DNA of 64,000 nt from Calendula officinalis (lineage: Eukaryota; Streptophyta; Magnoliopsida; Asterales; Asteraceae): positions 9,530,446 through 9,594,445 of the forward strand of contig OY970829.1 of assembly GCA_963853835.1 (NCBI GenBank). Direction: 5' to 3'. Below the pieces are notes generated by a model, which saw only the letters and a list, made by a program, of their open reading frames with translations, was not told where the DNA came from and made no database searches. Positions 44,124 through 54,505 of this stretch are shown here, in pieces (position 1 is the first letter of the stretch; the number at the start of each line of letters is the position of its first letter). The position numbers and the translations under genes are program-made.

Positions 44124-47100
44124 TCATTTGCTGTTGATGGCTTCATTCTCATAGAAGACTTCTTGTTTGATGTGGACAAACTCTTCTCTGCTTTTGAGTT
44201 CACCCCTTCTGCTATTCAGTACTGCAACAATCTTCTTTCTGAACCAAGAGTCTTCTTTCTTGGTGATCATCCATTTCAGTCCAACAAGGTGACTGATTTG
44301 AGCTCTTGGTAGATCTTCTTCAGAAATGAAGCACTCTCTATCCTCTGAGTCAGTATACATATATCCAGAAGTTGGATATATGACACTCTTTTGATCCTGA
44401 AATACAAGGTTAGGAGGAAGAGGGTACTTTCTAAGATACTTGTATGTATGGAGGCATTCTGGTCTGTTGTTTGAGTAAGCCTCAGTCATCACACTGAGTG
44501 TTCTGTACTCTATTTCATGAAGTAAGTCCTTCTCATAACATACTGCAGCTACAGCACAGATCTCATCCAAGACTATTTGATCATAGGTTGATTTCTTTGG
44601 AAGCTCTTTGATCAGTCTTGTGATCTTCACCCAGTCTTGAAGACCAATTCTTTGAATGTCATGAATAAATATCTTCATGGGGGGACTGGTTAAGCCAGTA
44701 CAAGTGATAGTAATTCTTCCTTCTTTGAGCTTCACTTTTACTTTATTAACATCCAGATTTAACCAATGTATCCCCCTTACATTTTGAAATGTTTTGGTCC
44801 TCAAGAACTCCTTTCTTTGTTCCTTATACTGAGTCCTAGCAGCAACCATATTCCAATAATGTTGAATATGGTCTGGACCCTTTCTTGAGATTCTATGTGA
44901 AGGACCAGGAGTATCAGTATCTGGGTCAGATTCTGGTTCAGTTTTGACTCCCAACTCTTGCTCATATAAAAATCTTTCTTGTTCTGCCCAGAGTTGTTGA
45001 GGAGTCAGTCTTGGAGCCTGCTCGGTATCACTGTCCCTTGTAAGAACAGGTCTTCTTTGTCTTGTTACCAAAGGAGCAGATTCCTCACTTGATTCAGAAG
45101 AAGTAAGAACAGCATTGATAGGTCTTCTTGATAAGGAACTCCTTCTTCTAATCACCAGATTTTCTGGTTCTTCATCATCCGAGGATGATGATGAAGAACT
45201 TTCTTGTTCTACCAGATTTAGTGCATAGTTTACTAAATCTGGTTCTTCATCTTCATCATCAGCAATAGGCCAGATGAAAGGCCTATAGACCACAATTTGT
45301 AAATTATTCTCTTCAAAAGTTTGCTGTGGTTGGTCAGTATGAGTCTCCCCCTGAGCAGATGGCTCAAGTGGGTCTTGAACTTGTAATTCTGACCTTGTTC
45401 TTTGTCTTCTTCTCTCATACTGAATGCGAAATGGCTCAGTATGAGGGCTTTGCTGATGTTGTTGTTGTGGAGGTTGATCTTCATTCAATCTTCTTCTTTT
45501 CTCCCCCTGAGCAGAAGGCTCAGTTTGATCAACCTCAGTATCTCTTTGTCTCTTCTCCCCCTTTTTGTTATCATTTGATGAGGAGGGAAGAGGATCAGTA
45601 TCACCACCCATGTCCCCTTCAGGTTGTTCAAGAGTAGGGGAGGGCATGGGCTCAGTTGCAGCATCAGTATCACCAGCACCTCCTTCTCCTTCTCCTTCTT
45701 CATTGTGGTCACCATGTGAACCTGGTGGAGTTTGTGGAGGCTGCTGTGGTTGTTGAAGGAGTGATACTGACTGTTTTATTAGATCAATATCACCACTCAT
45801 CTTGTCCATTCTGGCTAGTATTACATTTTGAGTTTGTTGGATGGCCAGAATGTGCTGCATGATTGCTTGCAGAGTCACTTGGTCTGCTGCAGCTTGAGAT
45901 GCCTGAATACCCTGCACAGTTGGTGCTAAAGAAACAAAAATGTAAAACTGGTTAGAAAGAGAGGTTTATCAAATAGAATCGTGGTGTTGTTTAATTCTAC
46001 AATCATATAAACAGAGTTTGTGAAGTCTGTATTTCATCTGGTATATGATGAAATATTGTGGACTTGTGCATAGCATGTGTAAGAAGATTTTAGTAAAGGT
46101 GAGTGTGAAAATTTAAGTAGCTCAGTATAGGATAAGTCACATTTACTAAAAGGTTTGGGTGTGGGAATTCGAAGCCTGGGATGTGCTTCTTGTTATTTTC
46201 AATGTTTATCACTCGGTATGAGAGTGATAACAGAAATGTGGCTAAACCCCATGGGATATTTTTGGATTTTGTGGCTTAAGGGTTTGAGATCATTTCTTGA
46301 ATGATGCTACCCAACTCAAAAATAAGTTGGACATTATTCAAGCAGCACCAGTGGGTGTCAGTATGACATCAACCACCATTGTCTCTTTAAATGTTGAGAC
46401 AACTGTAGACTGACAATGATCAATTTAGTGTGCTCAGTATATGAATTTTGCATAGCAGCAGTGGGCTAGCTATGTTGGCCATAAGAGGATATATATTTGA
46501 AAGATCGTTTGAGACTTTGGTCAGTATTGAGTTGGTACTGGCCAATACTTAGTCTCTATTTGGGAATGAAATATATATATATAAGTTTAAGGGCTTTTTA
46601 GAAATTCATACCTGAGACTCTGTCAGATTCTCTTCTAGCATCTGCAGAGGTCGGTGCAGGATCATGTGTTTGTTGATGTGCAGCACCAACATCTTCAATA
46701 CCGACCTCTATGTTATGCTGAGCACCTTCCATTGTAGTTTGTGCATATTGAATCTCCACATCAAGAGGGACATGAGGTTCCTCAATTGGTTGAGTAGATG
46801 AAGGAAGTTCTGGACTTGGAAGGTCAGCAGTGGCTGCAACTAGGCTTTGAGCTTGAAGAGAAGCAGTTAATGATGGAACATTTGCAGGCTGCACCTCCTC
46901 AGATGATAAGTTGCCCATAATGATAGGAGAAAAATTCCTTCTTCTTCTTTGAAGGACCAGTGGTGTGTCTTCTGAGGACTCAGTATCAAAAGTTGTTGCA
47001 ATATGAGGAGCATCAGGAACCTGTGCAGGTGGAGAGATATGTTGTTGAGTCGGTTCTTGAACTTGTGAAACATCCTGCATCTCAATATCTTGAACTGCCT

Positions 47101-48001
47101 GTGCTCCATTACCACTATTATCATCATTATCATCATCATCATCATTGTCTGACTCAGTATCAGACATATCTTCTTCATCATTTATATGTTCTTGAACAAT
47201 GGCCCACATAGGAGGACTTAGAAGAGGTTCTCCTTCTCTTGGTCTGTAAAAGAAAATCTTCTCACTGAGTGGAGGAAGATCAACTCTTGGACTGTGAAAT
47301 TCGTCATAAATGTGTGTGGGCATTGATTGTTGAAATATGAGTGATAGAAATCTGCAGAAAGGGACATTGCATTCCCTTGTATTTGCTCGAACCAGAGTAG
47401 CTAATTCATTGAAAATTAGGCGAGCATAATCAATATTTCTTCCATAGTACAGAGCATGTACTATTTGCATCCCAAATTCGTTTATTTGGTCCAAAGCTCC
47501 CGTCTTGTGGGTCATACATCGAATAATTGTTGTGATGAGAATACCCCACATAGGACCAAATTCATTTCTTTTGATTGTGCCCGTTGTTCCTCTTCTACCC
47601 AGAAATGGCAGTACAGAGCGTGCCTCTGATCTATCTACAAATGGGTCATACTGAGCTTGGGCGGGAAGTCTCAGTGCTTCACGAATGATTGCAGTAGAAA
47701 CAAAAGCTCTCCTTTGATCCCTAATTACCCATCCAGCAATCATATCTGGAGAGTCGAGTGTGGCAGAGTACCAAAACTCGCATAACATTTCTGGGTAGAT
47801 TGCTCGAGGAGATAATGTCAGTGCACGAGCAATTGGGCAATGCTTCATAAAAGTGACGATGTTCGTGAATTCTTGGCATACCCAAGCTTGAGGAATATTG
47901 AAATTTGCTGTGATGTTGTTCCTCGCAAACCTGGGTACTTCATTATTTCGGAATTGGATTTCCGATTCAACGTTTGGAGCAACAAAAGTATAATTCGCCA
48001 T
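44124..48001 (-). CDS. Copia element C third gene (ORF3), two exons, function unknown
   Basis: Exon 1 is 48001-46612 and exon 2 is 45925-44124. The donor CAG|GTATG and acceptor TTTCTTTAG|CA join in phase 1 and keep the frame, giving 1063 residues; the intron is 686 nt. Residues about 1-250 are a globular domain (NIVTFMKHCPIARALTLSP, EFWYSAT, GPMWGILITTIIRCM, RLIFNELATLV) aligning distantly with ORF3 of A. Then come an acidic Asp-rich run, a long Pro/Gln/Ser-rich linker with basic KRRRL clusters suggesting nuclear import, and a second ordered region near the C-terminus (HYWNMVAARTQYKEQRKEF, IHWLNLDV). No catalytic motif, signal peptide or membrane segment is evident. The linker DNA is rich in CTCAGTATC words. 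It has its own TATA box upstream. Confidence 0.75.
45926..46611 (-). other. Intron in ORF3 of element C (686 nt)
   Basis: On the minus strand the intron opens GTATGAATTTC and closes with a T-rich tract and CTTTAG. The exon 1 frame meets a stop at 46598 if unspliced. Removing the intron gives an open joined frame. It too contains CTCAGTAT-type words. Confidence 0.7.
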
Positions 48002-48122
48002 CTGTGATTGTGATTTGAAAATGTTTTGCTTGCTAAGAGAAAGTGAAATCGTTAATCGCAGAGAGAATTGAAAATGAAAGAGAGAAATAACAGTAAAAAA
48101 ATTTGAAGTAAAAATAAACGGT

Positions 48123-48130
48123 TATTTATA
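48123..48130 (-). promoter_or_regulatory. TATA box for ORF3, element C
   Basis: Minus strand TATAAATA, about 125 bp before the ORF3 ATG at 48001, the same spacing as in element A. Confidence 0.6.
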
Positions 48131-48235
48131 GGAGATTTGAAAGATAATTAAGGTATTGGGAAGTAAAAACGGCTGATTTGACTGCCTTATCCTCTGCCAA
48201 CAGTAACTTTCTTATTAAGAAAGGTTACCGTTTGA

Positions 48236-48447
48236 GCAGTATGAGGATTAAGCTCGGTGTAAGAGCCGTCATACCTCAATACCGAGTAAAAAAAAAATTA
48301 ATTTTAAAAAAATTGTAAAAAAAATATAAAAACAATTAATTTACTCTTGAAATTAATAAAAAAAAATAAAAAATTTTAAATTTTGATGATAACAGACTAG
48401 TGATACTGAGTGGTCAGTATCAACAGGAGTGATACTGAGCGCTCAGT
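48236..48447 (-). promoter_or_regulatory. GATACTGAG-type motif cluster upstream of ORF3, element C
   Basis: Two groups, 48411-48447 (GATACTGAG, GGTCAGTATC, GATACTGAG, CTCAG) and 48236-48288 (AGCAGTATGAG, AATACCGAG and variants), lie upstream of the ORF3 TATA box. The rest of the spacer 48002-48468 is AT-rich with no gene. Confidence 0.55.
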
Positions 48448-48468
48448 TTTAAAGAAATTTAATAAAGA

Positions 48469-51400
48469 TTAAGGATTCAACATACCTAATTGCCCTAGTA
48501 AATACATAAACCTTTCCTCAGGAAGAGGTTTAGTAAACACATCAGCCAATTGTTCATTTGTTGGTACATAATCTACTTCAACCTTACCTTTTTCCACATT
48601 ATCTCGAATAAAGTGGTGTCTGATATCAATGTGCTTGGTTTTGGAGTGATAGACTGGGTTCTCTGTGATAGCAATAGCACTCTTGTTATCACAATGAATA
48701 TGAGTGTTATGAAAGTTGAACCCATAGTCTAAGAGTTGATACTGCATCCATAATAATTGAGCACAACAACTTCCTGCAGCAACATATTCTGCTTCTGCTG
48801 TGGAAGTTGCTACCGAATTTTGTTTCTTGGATGACCAGCCAACTAGTCTTCCACCTAGGAATTGACATCCTCCACTTGTGCTCTTTCTGTCCAATCTACA
48901 ACCTGCAAAATCTGCATCTGTGTACCCTTCAAGGTCAAAGTTTGAGTCTTTGGGATACCAAAGACCCAGGTTAGGAGTACCTGTAAGATATCTAAAGATG
49001 CGCTTAACGGCTTTCATGTGAGATTCTTTAGGATCAGCCTGATACCGAGCACACAAACATGTGGCAAACATGATATCAGGCCTACTAGCAGTTAAGTAAA
49101 GTAAGGAACCAATCATACCTCGGTATGTGGATTGACATACTAGTTTACCAGTTTCATCCTTACTTATCTTATCCTGAGTACCCATAGGAGTGTGCATGGA
49201 AGATAAATTTTCAAATTTGTATTTCTTTAACATGTCATGCACATACTTACTTTGATTTATAAAAGTGCCATCAGGCTTTTGTTCAACTTGTAAACCAAGA
49301 AAGTAAGTAAGTTCTCCCATCATACTCATCTGATACTGAGTTGACATTATCTTAGCAAACCAGTCACACATTGACTTGTCAGTGGAACCAAAGATAATAT
49401 CATCTACATATATCTGAATGAGTAAGATGTCAGAACCTTTCCTTTTTGAAAATAATGTTTTATCAATTTTACCTCTTGTAAACTTATTTTCAATAAGATA
49501 CTCAGACAAGGTGTCATACCAGGCTCTTGGAGCTTGTTTGAGCCCATATAGAGCTTTATCAAGCTTGAAAACATAATGAGGAAATTTGGGATCAACAAAA
49601 CCTGGAGGTTGTTTAACATAAACTTCTTCTTGTAGTTTTCCATTTAGAAAAGCACTTTTGACATCCATCTGATAAACTTTGAAATTTTTAAAGGCTGCAT
49701 ATGTAAGATACAACCTAATAGCTTCAATTCTTGCAACTGGTGCAAAAGTTTCATCATAGTCAATGCCTTCTTCTTGCCTGTAACCTTGAGCAACTAACCG
49801 TGCTTTGTTCCTGATGACAACACCATCCTTGTCCATCTTGTTTCTGAACACCCACTTAGTACCAATAATAGTTTTGCCAGAAGGAGGTGGTACTAAGTTC
49901 CAAACTTTGTTTCTTTCAAACTCTGTGAGCTCTTCTTGCATAGCCTCTACCCAATCTTCATCTAATAAAGCTTCATCAGCTTTCTTTGGTTCAATGGTAG
50001 ATAGAAAACTTGAGAAGAAACAAAAGTTTGCAGTTGCTTGGGTTGGAAATTCTAATTTTCTTCTTGTTTGGACACCTTCTTCAACAGGACCAATAATGTT
50101 TGAGTGTGGATGGTCTCTGTGTTCCCTTAAATTGTTTCCTAAGGGAGCATTTGAAAGAGGATCAACAATATCTTGTTGATTTGGTGTGTTGTCTGTCTGA
50201 TACTGAGTGGAATTCTGATCAGTATTAGACAGTGCAGGTTGCTGTTCATCTTCATTTTGCAGAGTTGATGTGGATTCTTGTGAAGTGTTGGATGTTTCAC
50301 CTTCTTCATAAATAGAGTGGTTCAGATCATTGGTTGGAAACTCAGTATGGAGGTCCTCTGATATGGGAACCTCAGTATGAGTCTCATTTGAGTGATACTG
50401 AGTTTGAACTTGATCAGTTTCATTAAACTTATTAGGAATAAAGTGTGGATGAAACTTAGGCTGTTCAGCAATGGAGTGTTCTGGATTGCATAGAATATCT
50501 ATGCCACTTATGTCTTCACTTGCTGAGGTAGAATGCTCATTCTGATCTTCATCGAATGTGACATGAATGGATTCTACAATCATCTTAGTTGAGATGATAT
50601 ACACTCTGAAAGCTTTAGAGTGTGGAGAGTAGCCCATGAACACACCTTCATTTGCTTTGGGAGCAAATTTATTGAGATTTTGTTTTGTACTGAGTACAAA
50701 ACATTTACTCCCAAAGATGTGAAAATATTCCACATTAGGAATCTTGCCATTGTATAACTCATATGGAGTCTTCAGATGTCTTTGGACTATAGTGGCTCTA
50801 TTCTGAGTGAAGTTTGCACAGTTTACAGCTTCAGCCCAGAAACTCAGTGCCAGTCCAGCATGGCATAATAAAGTTCTTGCAGCTTCAATCAGTGTTCTGT
50901 TCTTTCTTTCTACAACACCATTTTGTTGTGGTGTGTAGGCTGCAGAGAAGTTTTGAATGATTCCTTTTTCTTCACAGAAATCTGCTAATACTGAGTTCTT
51001 AAACTCAGTACCATGGTCACTTCTAAGTTGCTTGACCTTGTTGCCTTTTTGAAGTTCCTCTCTTTTTATAAAGGCAATGATTTCTGTTGTTGCATCTGAC
51101 TTAGTCTTGAGGAAGATGACCCAAGTATATCTTGAAAATTCATCAACTAAGACTAGAGTATAGATCTTTTTGGCCAAAGATGGTGTGCTGATGGGGCCAA
51201 AAAGATCCATATGTATCATAGTAAGAGGTTCATTGATGGAATGATTGACTTTAGATTTGAATGAACTCTTCTTCTGCTTGCCCATTTCACATGCTGAGCA
51301 TAACTTATCTTTTGAATAAGTAATTGTGGGCAAACCTCTCACCAGTTTCTTCAAACTGAGCTCATTGATATTTCTAAAATTGATGTGAGAGAGTTTCTTG

Positions 51401-51825
51401 TGCCATAGCCAATGTAATTCTGGCTTGACTTTAGAAAGCAGGCAAACTCGAATAGTTGGGTCTATTTCAGATAGGTTGACCACATATACGTCTTTTTCTC
51501 TTCTAGCAATGAGTACAGGCTGCCCTTTATCATTGTAAATGATTCCTGCAACCTTTCGGAATCGAGCTTCATTGTCATCATCACACATCTGGCTGATACT
51601 GAGCAGATTGTGTTTTAGACCCTCTACATAGGCAACTCTTTTAAAAGTTATGTTGCCTGCCTTGATCACACCATAACCTCTTGTCTTTCCCACCGAGTCA
51701 TCTCCAAACTTGACAGAAGGACCCTTCTCTGGAGTATAATTAAGAAGGTATTCCATACTGCCTGTCATGTGTCTTGAGCAGCCACTATCTAAGTACCACT
51801 TTTGGTCACCCTGCACAAGACACAA
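48469..51825 (-). CDS. pol: Copia element C polyprotein Pol (protease, integrase, RT, RNase H)
   Basis: A fully open frame of 1118 codons, offset from gag and without an early ATG. Protease LDSGCSRHMTG. Integrase finger LWHKKLSHINF and CSACEMGKQ; core MDLFGP, SDHGTEF and GVVERKNRTL. A variable linker (about residues 440-600) carries motif words. Reverse transcriptase: KARLVAQGYRQEEGIDYDE, QMDVKSAFLNGKLQEEVYV, YVDDIIFGS. RNase H: GYTDADFAGCRLDRKSTSGG, STAEAEYVAAG, and the terminal NEQLADVFTKPLP. All signature residues of the four enzymes look present. Compared with A and B it keeps Gly in FLNGK. It should encode working enzymes. Confidence 0.95.
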   Translation of the reverse strand: MCLVQGDQKWYLDSGCSRHMTGSMEYLLNYTPEKGPSVKFGDDSVGKTRGYGVIKAGNITFKRVAYVEGLKHNLLSISQMCDDDNEARFRKVAGIIYNDKGQPVLIARREKDVYVVNLSEIDPTIRVCLLSKVKPELHWLWHKKLSHINFRNINELSLKKLVRGLPTITYSKDKLCSACEMGKQKKSSFKSKVNHSINEPLTMIHMDLFGPISTPSLAKKIYTLVLVDEFSRYTWVIFLKTKSDATTEIIAFIKREELQKGNKVKQLRSDHGTEFKNSVLADFCEEKGIIQNFSAAYTPQQNGVVERKNRTLIEAARTLLCHAGLALSFWAEAVNCANFTQNRATIVQRHLKTPYELYNGKIPNVEYFHIFGSKCFVLSTKQNLNKFAPKANEGVFMGYSPHSKAFRVYIISTKMIVESIHVTFDEDQNEHSTSASEDISGIDILCNPEHSIAEQPKFHPHFIPNKFNETDQVQTQYHSNETHTEVPISEDLHTEFPTNDLNHSIYEEGETSNTSQESTSTLQNEDEQQPALSNTDQNSTQYQTDNTPNQQDIVDPLSNAPLGNNLREHRDHPHSNIIGPVEEGVQTRRKLEFPTQATANFCFFSSFLSTIEPKKADEALLDEDWVEAMQEELTEFERNKVWNLVPPPSGKTIIGTKWVFRNKMDKDGVVIRNKARLVAQGYRQEEGIDYDETFAPVARIEAIRLYLTYAAFKNFKVYQMDVKSAFLNGKLQEEVYVKQPPGFVDPKFPHYVFKLDKALYGLKQAPRAWYDTLSEYLIENKFTRGKIDKTLFSKRKGSDILLIQIYVDDIIFGSTDKSMCDWFAKIMSTQYQMSMMGELTYFLGLQVEQKPDGTFINQSKYVHDMLKKYKFENLSSMHTPMGTQDKISKDETGKLVCQSTYRGMIGSLLYLTASRPDIMFATCLCARYQADPKESHMKAVKRIFRYLTGTPNLGLWYPKDSNFDLEGYTDADFAGCRLDRKSTSGGCQFLGGRLVGWSSKKQNSVATSTAEAEYVAAGSCCAQLLWMQYQLLDYGFNFHNTHIHCDNKSAIAITENPVYHSKTKHIDIRHHFIRDNVEKGKVEVDYVPTNEQLADVFTKPLPEERFMYLLGQLGMLNP

Positions 51826-51833
51826 AATAAGAG

Positions 51834-54407
51834 TTAGTTCTTTTTAGGAACCCATTTTTGAATGGGACCTTTGGTGGGATAAACACAATTTGACTTGATC
51901 TCTTTATGTGGAGAGGTCGGTATCACTTCAGGGGTAACTTTAGAAGTTTTCTTTGGTGATACTGACTTAGTTTCTCTCCTTTTCTTTGGTACTGAGTACC
52001 TAGGGCTTGAGAGATCAGTCCAGCATTCATCTCCCTTATGACCAGTATGATGACATCTATAACATTTTCTAGGTCTATTTCTAAACATATTTTCATATGG
52101 TATTTTAGAAAAATGTTTCACTTTTGGTAGGTCAGTATTAACGAGTTTTGCAAATTGTTTACTTAAAGATTTGACCTGATCACCAAGTGTTTTTAAAATG
52201 TTAATTTTGTTATTTCTAATAGATGTATTAACATTGTTTTTAACTGGTTTAGGAGATGGAGGATCTGGTTGCTTATTTTTATTTGACAGAGAAGTCTTTC
52301 TAATATTATTAGTGGTAGACTTCTTGTCTTTACCAACCAAAGACCTAGTTGAAGTTGTCTTTTGTTTATCATGTTTTAAAGGAACAACTTTAACAGGTTC
52401 TTTAGATGTCTCAGTGTATAATGTTTCTGTTCCTGCGACTTCTGTATTTGATGAAACATGTGAGATAGAAGTTGTCTTATTATCATTATATAATTCAAAA
52501 GTTGTTGTATTAAATAATAATTCAAAAGGTGGAACAGCAGAAGTGTCATACTGAACTATTGGTAGCTCGGTATCAGAAATTTCTGTTATTTGAAATTCAA
52601 TACTGAGTTCTTGTAGCTCAGTATAGCACTTTGAGCAGATGGAAGGACCAATAGGTTTTTCTAAAATTTCATTTTCTTCATCATCTGACTCAGTTTGACA
52701 TCCAACTTCACATAAAGTTTTAGCTTTTACAAAATTAATAGGATTTATAGTAGAAAACTCTTCAAATAAATCAGCAAAATTGTTCCTGTTTTTAAATTGA
52801 GGATCAACACCAAGTGCAGCCCTCACATTTTCTGGAAATTGTTCATTTAAACATTTATTTAATTTTATTGAAGCATTTCCCCAAGATTTACACTGTTTTT
52901 CAAATTTCTCTTTTTCAAGTTTGTGTAAATGAGCTTTATCAGCTAATCTTTGGTTAATGTCTTTTAAATCTGAGAAGTTTAGTTCTAAATCTTTATATTT
53001 TGCTAATTTATCCAAGTTTTCATTATTTACTCTTTCAAGTTCTTTAATTGTTAATTTTAAAGCTTTTTCTTTTTGTACAGAAGTTTTAAGATCAACAAGC
53101 ATATACTCAAAAATCTTGGTTTTTTCATTCACTGAATAAGTTTGAAAGGAACTTACCTTGTACAACTGAGTGGAATCCCAATCAGTGTGAACACTCATCC
53201 TCTCAGCCTCTTTGATATCCTTTTCAAAGGAACTCTTCAAATCATCTTCAGTGAAAGCCATAAAGGCTTTATTCTCAATCTCTTCTTCATCATCACTTAA
53301 CTCTTCATCCATCCATGCTTCTGAGTAAAGTGCTTGATGAGGTGCTCCATTTCCTTCTGCCCTCTTTCCCTTGCTCCAATTCTTCAGCTTGACATATTTG
53401 TCTCTATATCTTTTTGCTCGGTATGCAATCTTGTCATTTTGGTCAGTCTCAGAAGACTTAGTATGACAATTTGCAGCAATATGTCCAGGCTTTCCACACC
53501 TATAGCACAGACCTGATCTAGGGTCAGTATTAGAATAGCTAACACCAAGCCTCTTCTTCTTCAACTGATCCAGCTTCATAGACATGAGAGCCATTTGAGT
53601 TTCAAGCTCTTCTGCCTCAGCATCAGCAAGATCAACTTCTGGTTCATCTGGCTCAGTCACAGTATAAGCTTGTTGCACAACTAGAGCCATACCAGTGGAA
53701 GACTTGTCAGTTTTCTTCCAGTTGATCAGTCTTGCAGCATTATTCTCCTCATGATTCAGCATTAAACCATACAAAGTTTGAAGAGTGTATGACTCAATGT
53801 TGTTAGCAGCATTGACAGAGTTTGTCATGTCAAGAAATTGTTGAGGAAGGCTATCCAGAAACTTTTGAACAAGCTCTCCTTCCTCTTTCACAATGCCTAC
53901 ACTGATTAAATCATGGATAACAGTATTGAACCTGTTATAGAGAGTGGTGATGTCTTCATTTGGAGTTGAAAAGAAATTTTCATATTTCCTTCTCATGTTG
54001 CTTTTTCTTTGCAACTTCACCTTTGCTGTACCTTCATAGGTGACTGATAGGCTATCCCACATAGCCTTTGATGTTGGCAATTTCATAATTGCATTAAGTA
54101 TCTCTTTTGTAACAGCATTACCAATCACCCCTTTAGCTCTGGAGTCTAAAGCATACAACTGACGGTCAGTATCAGTCCAGTTGTGCTTTAGTTTAGGTAC
54201 AGATCTTATGCCCTCAGGAGCATCATCAGTAGCAGCAACCGGTTCCACAGTTTGTGGAATGATGGGACCATCATTTAGCACAGTGAGCATCTCATGGTGA
54301 ATAGATTCAAGATACCACTGAGCTTTGAGCTTCCATTGATGGAAGTCTTTTCCATCAAAGATGGGTACTCCCTTTCCAGACATAATTGGTGCAACAATTG
54401 TAGACAT
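51834..54407 (-). CDS. gag: Copia element C Gag
   Basis: 857 residues from ATG at 54407, intact. The N-terminal capsid domain has DGKDFHQWKLKAQWYLES, LYALDSRAKGVIGNAV and FLDSLPQQFLDM. Zinc knuckles CYRCGKPGHIAANC in the middle and CYRCHHTGHKGDEC near the C-terminus would bind element RNA. A long charged coiled-coil-like stretch (about residues 440-540) lies between them. The C-terminus ends KWVPKKN, matching the WVPK end of gag in A and B. The stop TAA lies in AACTAAC, 23 nt before a CAG where pol opens. Length and layout match A, but sequence identity is low. Confidence 0.95.
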   Translation of the reverse strand: MSTIVAPIMSGKGVPIFDGKDFHQWKLKAQWYLESIHHEMLTVLNDGPIIPQTVEPVAATDDAPEGIRSVPKLKHNWTDTDRQLYALDSRAKGVIGNAVTKEILNAIMKLPTSKAMWDSLSVTYEGTAKVKLQRKSNMRRKYENFFSTPNEDITTLYNRFNTVIHDLISVGIVKEEGELVQKFLDSLPQQFLDMTNSVNAANNIESYTLQTLYGLMLNHEENNAARLINWKKTDKSSTGMALVVQQAYTVTEPDEPEVDLADAEAEELETQMALMSMKLDQLKKKRLGVSYSNTDPRSGLCYRCGKPGHIAANCHTKSSETDQNDKIAYRAKRYRDKYVKLKNWSKGKRAEGNGAPHQALYSEAWMDEELSDDEEEIENKAFMAFTEDDLKSSFEKDIKEAERMSVHTDWDSTQLYKVSSFQTYSVNEKTKIFEYMLVDLKTSVQKEKALKLTIKELERVNNENLDKLAKYKDLELNFSDLKDINQRLADKAHLHKLEKEKFEKQCKSWGNASIKLNKCLNEQFPENVRAALGVDPQFKNRNNFADLFEEFSTINPINFVKAKTLCEVGCQTESDDEENEILEKPIGPSICSKCYTELQELSIEFQITEISDTELPIVQYDTSAVPPFELLFNTTTFELYNDNKTTSISHVSSNTEVAGTETLYTETSKEPVKVVPLKHDKQKTTSTRSLVGKDKKSTTNNIRKTSLSNKNKQPDPPSPKPVKNNVNTSIRNNKINILKTLGDQVKSLSKQFAKLVNTDLPKVKHFSKIPYENMFRNRPRKCYRCHHTGHKGDECWTDLSSPRYSVPKKRRETKSVSPKKTSKVTPEVIPTSPHKEIKSNCVYPTKGPIQKWVPKKN

Positions 54408-54491
54408 TTTGATTTTTTGAGTGTTGGAGGGATAGATGTAGGAAATGGCTGCCAGGGTTATAGATCGACTAAATAAGAGATTATTTAGCCT

Positions 54492-54503
54492 TCTCTGATA
54501 CCA
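54492..54503 (-). other. Primer-binding site of element C
   Basis: Minus strand TGGTATCAGAGA, 11 of 12 matching the initiator-Met tRNA site, two bases inside the 5' LTR. Confidence 0.88.
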
Positions 54504-54505
54504 GT

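Noticed and set aside
45326..45862. Plus-strand open frames opposite ORF3 of element C
   Set aside because: They are shadows of the minus-strand ORF3 linker, without family similarity.
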